The notes below the pieces were generated by a model. The model ran no database searches, was not told the DNA's origin, and worked only from the letters and a program-made list of their open reading frames with translations. From an uncultured Oscillospiraceae bacterium (GTDB lineage: Bacteria; Bacillota; Clostridia; Oscillospirales; Oscillospiraceae), in assembly GCA_905233385.1 (NCBI GenBank), contig CAJOEH010000012.1, forward strand, positions 38,114-102,113: a DNA stretch of 64,000 nt, read 5' to 3'. The position numbers and the translations under genes are program-made. Positions 54,095 through 60,063 of this stretch are shown piece after piece. Position 1 is the first letter of the stretch, and every line of letters starts with the position of its first letter.

Positions 54095-55240
54095 TCAGAT
54101 GGTTTGGTCGCGGTCGTTGCGGCGCAGCGGCCGCCCGGGGTATTGCAGGAAGGACGACTCCGTCCTGCCGAGAATGCCGGAGACGCGGTTGCGCATGGAG
54201 TTCCAGGTCGCAGGGCCTACGACGCCGTCCGGCGTCAGACCCGCGAACGACTGGTACGCGATCACCGCCGCTTCCGTCCGCGGCCCGAAGATGCCGTCGT
54301 TGCTGATCCGCGGCACGGTCGAAATGTAGTCCGAAAGCACCTGCAGCATGTATTGCAGCTGCCGCACCTGCTGGCCTCGGCTGCCCTCCTGCAAACTGTC
54401 CGGCGCCTGCCAGTCGAGCGAGATGTAGGTCTGCCCCTGCGATTCCAGCTCGTTGAGCCGCTTGACGGCAACATAGAGCACTTCCATCTGGTTCCAGGTC
54501 GACCTGCCGATGATCCCGTCCGGCGTGAGGTTGAAAATGCGCTGCAGCGCCAGCACGGCGGCCTCCGTCTGCGGGCCGAAAATGCCGTCCTCGGGCGAGA
54601 TGCGCGGGATCGCGGGATAGTTGTTGCCGATCGTATTCAGGATGATCTGTGCCTGCAGGACCTTCGCGCCGCGCGAGCCGTAGCGCAGCGGCGTGCCGGG
54701 ATAGGAAGGCGTATAGCCGCGCACCGGCGCGTTGCTGACGATTTCAATGTTGTTTCCGTAGTATCTGCGCAGAATCTGCACCGAGCCCAGTCCCTGCCGC
54801 GCAAGATCCTGCGAGCCCCACTGGCTCAGCCCCGCGCAGGTGACGGTCGTGCCGTTGCAGAACTTCGCCGCCAGCGGTTCGATAAAACCGATGCGCCGGA
54901 TGTAACTGTTGAACAGCTCGTCGACGAGCGCGGAGATCGTGTCGAAATAGTTCCTGCCGTTGATGAATTTCTGGTCGATCTCGGTTGCGGACGTGATGTC
55001 GAAGTTGTAGCCGCGGCTGCGGTAGTATTCGGTATAGAAGCGGTTCAGCGCGAAGGACGTGATCGCGAGGATATTCGCCCGCAGCGCGCTTTCGTCCCAG
55101 GTCGGGTAGACCTCGCTGGACGCGACGTTCTTGACGTATTCGTTGAACGTCACCGTGACGTTTGCGGCGTAGGCGTCCGGCTGCCCCAGATGCACGGTGA
55201 TCGTCCTCGGCACGTAGGGAATGATACTGACCGTACTCAT
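54095..55240 (-). CDS. SpoIID/LytB-like protein with two PG-binding domains (SleC-like)
   Basis: A 381-residue protein. Residues about 40-165 form a SpoIID/LytB domain: WDESALRANILAITSFALNRF around the likely catalytic Glu50, then CAGLSQWGSQDLARQG and RRYYG. SpoIID-type enzymes are lytic transglycosylases acting during engulfment. Residues about 184-260 and 280-358 are PG_binding_1 modules (DGIFGPQTEAAVLALQ and DGIFGPRTEAAVIAYQ, near-duplicates). The architecture recalls the clostridial cortex-lytic pre-pro-enzyme SleC, but there is no signal peptide. The start overlaps the upstream gene (ATGA). It probably functions in cortex handling; the exact activity is unproven. Confidence 0.82.
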   Translation of the reverse strand: MSTVSIIPYVPRTITVHLGQPDAYAANVTVTFNEYVKNVASSEVYPTWDESALRANILAITSFALNRFYTEYYRSRGYNFDITSATEIDQKFINGRNYFDTISALVDELFNSYIRRIGFIEPLAAKFCNGTTVTCAGLSQWGSQDLARQGLGSVQILRRYYGNNIEIVSNAPVRGYTPSYPGTPLRYGSRGAKVLQAQIILNTIGNNYPAIPRISPEDGIFGPQTEAAVLALQRIFNLTPDGIIGRSTWNQMEVLYVAVKRLNELESQGQTYISLDWQAPDSLQEGSRGQQVRQLQYMLQVLSDYISTVPRISNDGIFGPRTEAAVIAYQSFAGLTPDGVVGPATWNSMRNRVSGILGRTESSFLQYPGRPLRRNDRDQTI

Positions 55241-55623
55241 AGGTCCTGCGCCGTGATGTTGACGACGTCGGTCATGTTGAAGGCTTCCGGCGTGCGGCTC
55301 TGCGGTACGAGCGCGATGTCCTGCTGGGACTGGACGCCGGCGAAGAGCTGGACGTTTTCAATGAGCGCCCGGTCGTAGCCGGGATGATCCACCGTGACGT
55401 CCACGACGGCGTAGGGGACCGGCCCGCCGGGCGACAGGCTCTCGCTCAGCGCGGGCGTGGCGATCGCGATATTCGGCACGACGCCGCTGCGGTCCGAGAT
55501 CCGCACGGCGAGCAGATCGACGCCGCCTGGCGTATCCTGCGTGACGGTCACGGTCGCGTCCTGGATCGGAAGCTCCGCGTCTGACGTAGAAATGCGAACG
55601 GTCAAAAATCCGGTACTGGCCAT
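55237..55623 (-). CDS. Beta-sandwich (carboxypeptidase-regulatory-like) protein
   Basis: A 128-residue all-beta protein. The pattern FLTVRISTSDAELPIQDATVTVTQ, PYAVVDVTVDHPGYD and LFAGVQSQQDIALVP resembles carboxypeptidase-regulatory or CNA-B-like folds used as structural or cell-surface modules. There is no signal peptide. It is the first gene of the three-gene PG-binding operon, with GAGGAGG before the ATG and a sporulation-type promoter upstream. Genes of this type precede SleC-like proteins in other Clostridia, so a cortex/coat role is likely. Confidence 0.7.
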   Translation of the reverse strand: MASTGFLTVRISTSDAELPIQDATVTVTQDTPGGVDLLAVRISDRSGVVPNIAIATPALSESLSPGGPVPYAVVDVTVDHPGYDRALIENVQLFAGVQSQQDIALVPQSRTPEAFNMTDVVNITAQDL

Positions 55624-55641
55624 AATGCACCTCCTCGGAAC

Positions 55642-55668
55642 AGTATATGCGGCGAATAGAGAAAGGGT
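55642..55668 (-). promoter_or_regulatory. Sporulation-type (sigma E/K) promoter of the PG-binding operon
   Basis: On the minus strand AC, 17 bases, CATATACT (AC at 55667-55668, -10 at 55642-55649), about 19 bases before the ATG at 55623. Same layout as the cotJ promoter. Confidence 0.45.
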
Positions 55669-55718
55669 GCAATCAGTACCCTTTCAAACTGTAGACAGAT
55701 GAGAAAACCTGCGATAAC

Positions 55719-55845
55719 GGGAAGGAAGAAAGTGTGAAAGAAACCCAGGAGGGGTGTCTTTCACGTTCGATAAAAAACGGATTTTCAAACGGTTCGAGCG
55801 TTTGAAAATCCGTACAGGGAGCCGACAAAACTTTGTCGGCCCCCT
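55719..55845 (-). repeat. Three-hairpin spore-region repeat, copy 1
   Basis: Hairpin A GTGAAAGA/TCTTTCAC with inner ACCC/GGGT (55734-55764), hairpin B GGATTTTCAAACG/CGTTTGAAAATCC (55777-55813), hairpin C CCGACAAA/TTTGTCGG (55821-55840). On the minus strand, B is followed by TTTTTT and would terminate the 55847 gene. Copies 2 and 3 are at 56361 and 59551; order and spacing are the same. Confidence 0.8.
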
Positions 55846-55846
55846 T

Positions 55847-56278
55847 TTATAGAAACGCTTTCATTTGGTTGATGTTGTCCTGCTCCGTCTGCAAAAGCCG
55901 CTTGGAAAGCCCCGCGACCTTCGGCTCCAGCATGCCCATCGTCCGGATGTTGTGCATACTTTTGATCATGCCGCGAGTGTTGCCCTGCAGCATCAGCTCC
56001 GCGATCTTCGCGGTCGGATCGACGGAGGCGCGGACGCGGAGCTTGGACGACAGCGCGGAGCCGTAACGGGCGATCGGCGTGACGTCCTTCGGCTTGCCGC
56101 AGCGGTCCTGCAGGAGCTGATCCGCCTCCTCGTAGATCTTCGCGTACTCCTCGTACTGCTGGCGGAGGGCGGCGCGGAAGCTGCGGTTGACCGTCTCGTC
56201 CATGACCGCCTTGATCCCGTAACAGCCCATCTGCGTCGTCTGCCGTATGGAGTTCAGCATGGGAATCTCGTTGCTCAT
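55847..56278 (-). CDS. Helical hypothetical protein (DUF2383-like)
   Basis: A 143-residue, almost wholly helical protein: GCYGIKAVMDETVNRSFRAAL, YEEYAKIYEEADQLL, MIKSMHNIRTM and RLLQTEQDNINQMKAFL suggest a four-helix bundle of the DUF2383/ferritin-like type, but without clear di-iron ligands. No signal peptide. The ATG at 56278 has GAGGTGA upstream; the GTG three codons before it overlaps this site. It is flanked on both sides by copies of the three-hairpin repeat, in the spore gene region. A spore-specific structural role is a guess. Confidence 0.65.
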   Translation of the reverse strand: MSNEIPMLNSIRQTTQMGCYGIKAVMDETVNRSFRAALRQQYEEYAKIYEEADQLLQDRCGKPKDVTPIARYGSALSSKLRVRASVDPTAKIAELMLQGNTRGMIKSMHNIRTMGMLEPKVAGLSKRLLQTEQDNINQMKAFL

Positions 56279-56360
56279 CAAAATCACCTCGGGAATAGCG
56301 TTGCCTCGTTACAGCAAATTTATACACTGTGCCGCTTATTACCGTATGGAGAAGAATAAT

Positions 56361-56490
56361 CGGAGGGAAAGAAAGTGTGAAAGAAAACCGTCAGGGTTGT
56401 CTTTCACGTTCAATAAAACCGGCTTTTCAAACAGGTTTTATGTTTGAAAAGCCGTGATTTCTCGTGTCAAAAAGACATTTTGACACGAGA
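56361..56490 (-). repeat. Three-hairpin spore-region repeat, copy 2
   Basis: Hairpin A GTGAAAGA/TCTTTCAC with inner AACC/GGTT (56377-56407), hairpin B GGCTTTTCAAACA/TGTTTGAAAAGCC (56420-56453), hairpin C CTCGTGTCAAAA/TTTTGACACGAG (56461-56489). Compared with copy 1, the changes in A and B are paired on both arms, so the helices are kept. Confidence 0.8.
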
Positions 56491-56494
56491 AATA

Positions 56495-56524
56495 CGCGGC
56501 GCCGTCATTTTTGACGGCGCCGCG
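56495..56524 (-). terminator. Terminator of the Q/N-rich peptide gene
   Basis: A 12-bp all-GC-rich stem GCGGCGCCGTCA/TGACGGCGCCGC with a four-base loop, 7 bases beyond the peptide stop. The trailing T content is low (GTATTTC). Confidence 0.65.
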
Positions 56525-56530
56525 CATGCT

Positions 56531-56617
56531 TTATCTGCAATTCTGTTCGCTGTTCTGATTCTGGCTCTGATTGCTGTTCTTGTTCTGCTTTTTCTGATTC
56601 TGACTGCGGTTTTCCAT
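56531..56617 (-). CDS. 28-residue Gln/Asn-rich peptide
   Basis: A small ORF of 28 codons reading MENRSQNQKKQNKNSNQSQN, then QNSEQNCR. It has a full AGGAGG ribosome binding site at 56626-56631 with an 8-base spacer, and a strong hairpin behind the stop. Almost half the residues are Gln or Asn, with one Cys near the end. It lies between spoVAE and the 143-residue helical protein, inside the spore region. The composition recalls small acid-soluble or coat-matrix peptides, but there is no family I can name. Translation is supported by the signals, not by homology known to me. Confidence 0.65.
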   Translation of the reverse strand: MENRSQNQKKQNKNSNQSQNQNSEQNCR

Positions 56618-56681
56618 GACCGGAACCTCCTGTATTGCATTTTGCGGATCGCTCCGCAGGGTTAGTATGCCCGCGTGCGCG

Positions 56682-57035
56682 TCATTTATCCTTCGGTTGG
56701 AAGATCAGCCCCGCGAGCAGACCGAATACGACTGCGGCGCAGATGCCGGCCGCCGCCGCGGTCAGACCGCCGGTAAAGACGCCGAGAAATCCGTCGCGGA
56801 GCACGGCCTCGTGAACGCCTTTCGCCAGCGTATTGCCGAAGCCTGTCAGCGGGACGGTCGCGCCCGCACCGGCAAAATCGACTAGCTTCGGATAGAGTCC
56901 GACCGCTCCGAGGAAGACGCCCGCGACGACGTAGGAAACGAGGATCCGCGCCGGCGTCAGATTCGTCTTGTCGATCAGGATCTGACCGACGACGCAGAGC
57001 GCGCCGCCGATGAGAAACGCCCATAGATAGTCCAT
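56682..57035 (-). CDS. spoVAE: Stage V sporulation protein AE
   Basis: A 117-residue membrane protein with three to four hydrophobic segments. The residues DYLWAFLIGGALCVVGQILID and LTPARILVSYVVAGVFLG match SpoVAE (SpoVAEb). With SpoVAC and SpoVAD it forms the channel for dipicolinic acid uptake in the forespore and release in germination. It follows spoVAD by 4 bases. SpoVAC, normally the first gene of the trio, is not adjacent here. C-terminus ends FQPKDK. Confidence 0.93.
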   Translation of the reverse strand: MDYLWAFLIGGALCVVGQILIDKTNLTPARILVSYVVAGVFLGAVGLYPKLVDFAGAGATVPLTGFGNTLAKGVHEAVLRDGFLGVFTGGLTAAAAGICAAVVFGLLAGLIFQPKDK

Positions 57036-57039
57036 ATCC

Positions 57040-58059
57040 TCAGCTCCTTTCCGTGGAGATCGTGACGGCGTGGCAGACCGACGGGATGGATTCTCCCTGC
57101 TGCGTGGTCAGGGGAGAGAGCAGCGCGCCCGTGCCGCAGAAGAGCAGCTTTCGGATCTCTCGACGGCGCATCTTTTGCAGCAGGTGGCCGCAAAGCACGC
57201 TTGCGCTGCATCCGCAGCCGCTCCCGCCGCAGTGCGCGTCCTGCCGCTCGCAGTCGAAGATGAGAACGCCGCAGTCCCGATAGCGTTCTTCCAGCTCCAC
57301 GCCGTCGCGGCTGAACAGGTCTTTGACGAGCCGGAATCCCAGCTTGCCGAGGTCGCCCGTGACGATCAGATCGTAGTCCTCCGGCGACGTGCCGAGGTCG
57401 TCGAAGTGTGCGCGCAGGGTCTCGTACGCCGCCGGCGCCATCGCCGCGCCCATGTTCGCCGCGTCCTTGATCCCGTCGTCGACGATCGTGCCTACGGTCG
57501 CGTTCAGAAGAAACGGCCCGTCGCCCTTGCTGCCGATCACGGCCGCGCCAGCGCCGGTCACCGTCCATTGGGCGGTCGGTGTGCGCTGACCGCCGTAGGC
57601 GAGCGGGAAACGGTACTGCCGTTCCGAGGAGGCGAAGTGCGAGGAGGTCAGGGCGAGCACCCTGCGGCAGTAGCCCGCGTTGACGCTCATCGCTGCCAGC
57701 ATGAGGCTTTCCGCCATGGTCGAGCACGCGCCGTACAGCCCGAAGGTCGGAATGTTTCGGTTGCGCATACAAAAGCTCGAGCCGACGCACTGATTGAGCA
57801 GATCGCCGACGAAGGCGGCGTCAAGCTGCTCTTCGCGTAAGCCCGCCTTTTGCAGGGCGAGCTCCATAGCGGTCCGCTGCATCTGCGTTTCCGCTTTTTC
57901 CCAGGTCTTCTGACCGAACTTTGTGTCCTTCGCAGTCTTGTCGAACGTACTGCCGAGCGGCCCGTCCGCCTCCTTCTTTCCCGCGACGGACGCAAAGGCG
58001 AGGATGGCGGGCGGGTCGTGAAATACAAAGCTCTGCTTGCCGCGATGTGCTGTTTCCAT
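57040..58059 (-). CDS. spoVAD: Stage V sporulation protein AD
   Basis: SpoVAD is the soluble thiolase-fold component that binds dipicolinic acid. The 339-residue product shows PPAILAFASVAGKKEADGPLG, GDLLNQCVGSSFCMRN, FGLYGACSTMAESLMLAAM and DDGIKDAANMGAAMAPAA. The thiolase-like active-site layout is kept, as in known SpoVAD. On the minus strand, CATAATA at 58087-58093 fits a sigma-G-type -10, although no matching -35 was seen. It lies behind the terminator of the NlpC/P60 gene, so it starts a new transcript with spoVAE. Confidence 0.95.
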   Translation of the reverse strand: METAHRGKQSFVFHDPPAILAFASVAGKKEADGPLGSTFDKTAKDTKFGQKTWEKAETQMQRTAMELALQKAGLREEQLDAAFVGDLLNQCVGSSFCMRNRNIPTFGLYGACSTMAESLMLAAMSVNAGYCRRVLALTSSHFASSERQYRFPLAYGGQRTPTAQWTVTGAGAAVIGSKGDGPFLLNATVGTIVDDGIKDAANMGAAMAPAAYETLRAHFDDLGTSPEDYDLIVTGDLGKLGFRLVKDLFSRDGVELEERYRDCGVLIFDCERQDAHCGGSGCGCSASVLCGHLLQKMRRREIRKLLFCGTGALLSPLTTQQGESIPSVCHAVTISTERS

Positions 58060-58103
58060 GGCTTGCCTCCGTGATCATACTGTTTCTATTATGCGCAGAA
58101 GCG

Positions 58104-58132
58104 AAAAAAACCGCTCTCAAATGAGAGCGGTA
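58104..58132 (-). terminator. Terminator of the NlpC/P60 gene
   Basis: Minus-strand stem ACCGCTCTCA/TGAGAGCGGT with a TTTTTTT tail, 12 bases past the stop. Confidence 0.88.
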
Positions 58133-58143
58133 ATTATTGACAG

Positions 58144-59067
58144 TTAACTTGCGATCCGGTGGGCGCACAGGAAGCGGCTCGCGTACCAGTCGTCGAACAG
58201 CGAGGTGATGACCACGCCGGTCGAGGGATTCTGCGCGTGGATGAAATCGCCGTTGCCGAGATAGATGCCGACGTGGGTCGCGACGCTGCCGTAGCCGAAG
58301 TAGATGATGTCGCCGGGCAGCATACTGTCGTAGGGGATATTGTATCCGTCGGCAAGCTGCGCCGTCGCGGTGCGGTTGATGCTGTAGCCGAGCTGCGCAT
58401 AGACGTACTGCACGAAGCCGGAGCAGTCGAAGCCGGAAGGGGATTCGCCGCCGTAGACGTAGGCGCAGCCGAGATACTGCTTTGCGCAGGCCGCGATCTG
58501 CTCGCCGGCAGGGCTGTAGGCGGTTGGGTCGTTCTCGTCGACCACCCATGCGACGCCGTCCGTGTTCTCCGCGGGCTTTTCCAGCAGAGCGATCTCTTCG
58601 CTTCGGACAAAGCCGATCGTCTCTTCCTGCTGCACGCGATACCAGCCGTCCGCGAAGCCGAGGATATGTACGTGCTCGTCTTTCACGAGCGGATAGATCT
58701 CGGGGCTGGCGGTCGTCGGACCGCCGCGCAGACTGACGGTTTCCGCGTCGATCGCGCCTTCGCCGAGATCGACGTCCATGCGGTCGGAGACGACCAGATA
58801 GTTCTTGTGCATGTAGCCGATATATAGATTGTAATTGACGAGATACCAGTCGCCGACCTTGTCGAGGATCACGACGGTATCGCCGCCCTGCGCGATCGTG
58901 ATGGTTGCCGAGAGCTTATCCGGCTTCTCGCGCAGCCGCAGGCCGTCGTTCGACTGCACCGTGCCGATCGCGATCTTCGGCTCGCTGGCGGAGACCTCCT
59001 GCTGCAACAGGGGCAGAAGGATCAGGCAGAGTGCAAGCACGAAGGCGAATTGCAAAATCCGTTTCAT
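58144..59067 (-). CDS. Secreted NlpC/P60 endopeptidase with SH3b domains
   Basis: A 307-residue exported wall hydrolase. Signal peptide residues 1-28 (MKRILQFAFVLALCL). Two SH3b modules follow, about 35-95 (GLRLREKPD) and 105-165 (VSLRGGPTTASPE). The C-terminal NlpC/P60 domain has the catalytic Cys215 in DCSGFVQYVY, His265 in THVGIYLG and His277 in FIHAQN. It would cleave within the peptide stem. The ATG at 59067 follows GGAGGAAAC. It lies among spore genes, so a cortex or germination role is possible, but such enzymes also work in vegetative cells. Confidence 0.92.
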   Translation of the reverse strand: MKRILQFAFVLALCLILLPLLQQEVSASEPKIAIGTVQSNDGLRLREKPDKLSATITIAQGGDTVVILDKVGDWYLVNYNLYIGYMHKNYLVVSDRMDVDLGEGAIDAETVSLRGGPTTASPEIYPLVKDEHVHILGFADGWYRVQQEETIGFVRSEEIALLEKPAENTDGVAWVVDENDPTAYSPAGEQIAACAKQYLGCAYVYGGESPSGFDCSGFVQYVYAQLGYSINRTATAQLADGYNIPYDSMLPGDIIYFGYGSVATHVGIYLGNGDFIHAQNPSTGVVITSLFDDWYASRFLCAHRIAS

Positions 59068-59090
59068 GTTTCCTCCCGAACGGGGTTCGA

Positions 59091-59390
59091 TTATTTTGCG
59101 TTCAACGCACGCTCCAGCCATACACAGCCAACATCCAACGCCGTGTAGAAGCCGTCTTTTTCACTCTTTTTCACAACGCGGTCGCGTGCCTTCGCATTCG
59201 GATCGGTGAGCTGAAGCTGGACGGAGACCTTCGTCGCGAGATCGAGATCGTTCATTTTCGTGGATTCAAGGACCTGCAGCATGACGATGTATTCATCCGC
59301 CATGGAGCCGTAGTAGATCAGGTTGTCCTTGCGCATCAGGGGATGGCCCTTGTACATCAGGACTTCCTTTTTTTCGGAATTTTCAGCCAT
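59091..59390 (-). CDS. Conserved hypothetical protein (99 residues)
   Basis: I do not recognise this protein. It is soluble, with mixed alpha/beta pattern: KEVLMYKGHPLMRKDNLIYYGS, EYIVMLQVLESTKMND, and a charged end KARDRVVKKSEKDGFYTALDVG. No signal, cysteine or catalytic motif. The start ATG at 59390 follows GGAGG and a TTGACA promoter. The upstream open stretch to 59546 is promoter and repeat sequence. It is monocistronic, 23 bases before the NlpC/P60 gene start, so the two could share a transcript. Confidence 0.65.
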   Translation of the reverse strand: MAENSEKKEVLMYKGHPLMRKDNLIYYGSMADEYIVMLQVLESTKMNDLDLATKVSVQLQLTDPNAKARDRVVKKSEKDGFYTALDVGCVWLERALNAK

Positions 59391-59418
59391 AGAGACCTCC
59401 AGAATAGAGTGTAACCGG

Positions 59419-59447
59419 ATTGTAACACATTGAAACGGAAATGTCAA
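59419..59447 (-). promoter_or_regulatory. Promoter of the 99-residue protein gene
   Basis: Minus-strand TTGACA, 17 bases, TACAAT; the -10 ends 28 bases before the ATG. Confidence 0.75.
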
Positions 59448-59550
59448 CCATATTGTTACGATCGGTCCGCTGCGGGGAAAAAGGATGTTGTCGAGAGGAA
59501 TGAATTGCAATGAAACGGTACGAAATAGAAATGCAGAAGTCGGCATATAC

Positions 59551-59678
59551 GGGAAGGAAGAACGTGTGAAAGAAACCCGGGAGGGGTGTCTTTCACGTTC
59601 AATATAACCGGATTTTCAAGCTTTTTCAAAAGGTTGAAAATCCGCTCCGCACGTCGAAAATTGTTGTCGACATGCGGA
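59551..59678 (-). repeat. Three-hairpin spore-region repeat, copy 3
   Basis: Hairpin A GTGAAAGA/TCTTTCAC with inner ACCC/GGGT (59566-59596), hairpin B GGATTTTCAA/TTGAAAATCC with a different loop (59610-59643), hairpin C CCGCA/TGCGG plus GTCGA-type pairs (59647-59677). It lies between the ireB terminator and the 99-residue protein's promoter. Confidence 0.8.
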
Positions 59679-59711
59679 AAAACGGGGCTTCCGCTGACGC
59701 GAAAGCCCCGC
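59677..59711 (-). terminator. Terminator of ireB
   Basis: Minus-strand stem CGGGGCTTTCGCGTCAGCGGAAGCCCCG (imperfect) with TTTTT, directly past the ireB stop. Confidence 0.75.
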
Positions 59712-59720
59712 TGCTGTTGA

Positions 59721-59966
59721 TCAATCGAAGAGATAGTGACGGACAAGCTCCTGCAGAAGCTCATCGCGGTCGAGCTTGCAGATGAGGCTGCGAGCGTTAT
59801 TGTGGTTGGTGATATAGGTCGGGTCCTCGGAGAGGATATAACCGACGATCTGATTGATCGGGTTGTAGCCCTTTTCGGTCAGGGAACGGTAGACCTTGGA
59901 AAGGGTCTCCTTCATTTCGTCATTGCTTTCTGCGGGTACCGCAAATTTGATGGTGCTCTGATCCAT
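59721..59966 (-). CDS. IreB-family regulatory phosphoprotein
   Basis: An 81-residue member of the IreB/UPF0297 (DUF965) family: [50 protein letters not shown] is nearly the entire conserved core. In Enterococcus, IreB is a substrate of the PASTA kinase IreK and modulates cephalosporin resistance. The family often neighbours ruvX (yrrK), which is not in this window. The start at 59966 follows AAAGGAGG. It has its own promoter. Confidence 0.92.
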   Translation of the reverse strand: MDQSTIKFAVPAESNDEMKETLSKVYRSLTEKGYNPINQIVGYILSEDPTYITNHNNARSLICKLDRDELLQELVRHYLFD

Positions 59967-59997
59967 AACGCACGCCTCCTTTTGTCTTGGTTTAATT

Positions 59998-60026
59998 ATT
60001 ATATTCCATTGTTTCGATAATGTAAA
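59998..60026 (-). promoter_or_regulatory. Promoter of ireB
   Basis: Minus-strand TTTACA, 17 bases, TATAAT, 31 bases before the ATG. Confidence 0.75.
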
Positions 60027-60063
60027 GCAAAAATCAGGAACATTTTGGTAACAAAACGGTGAA

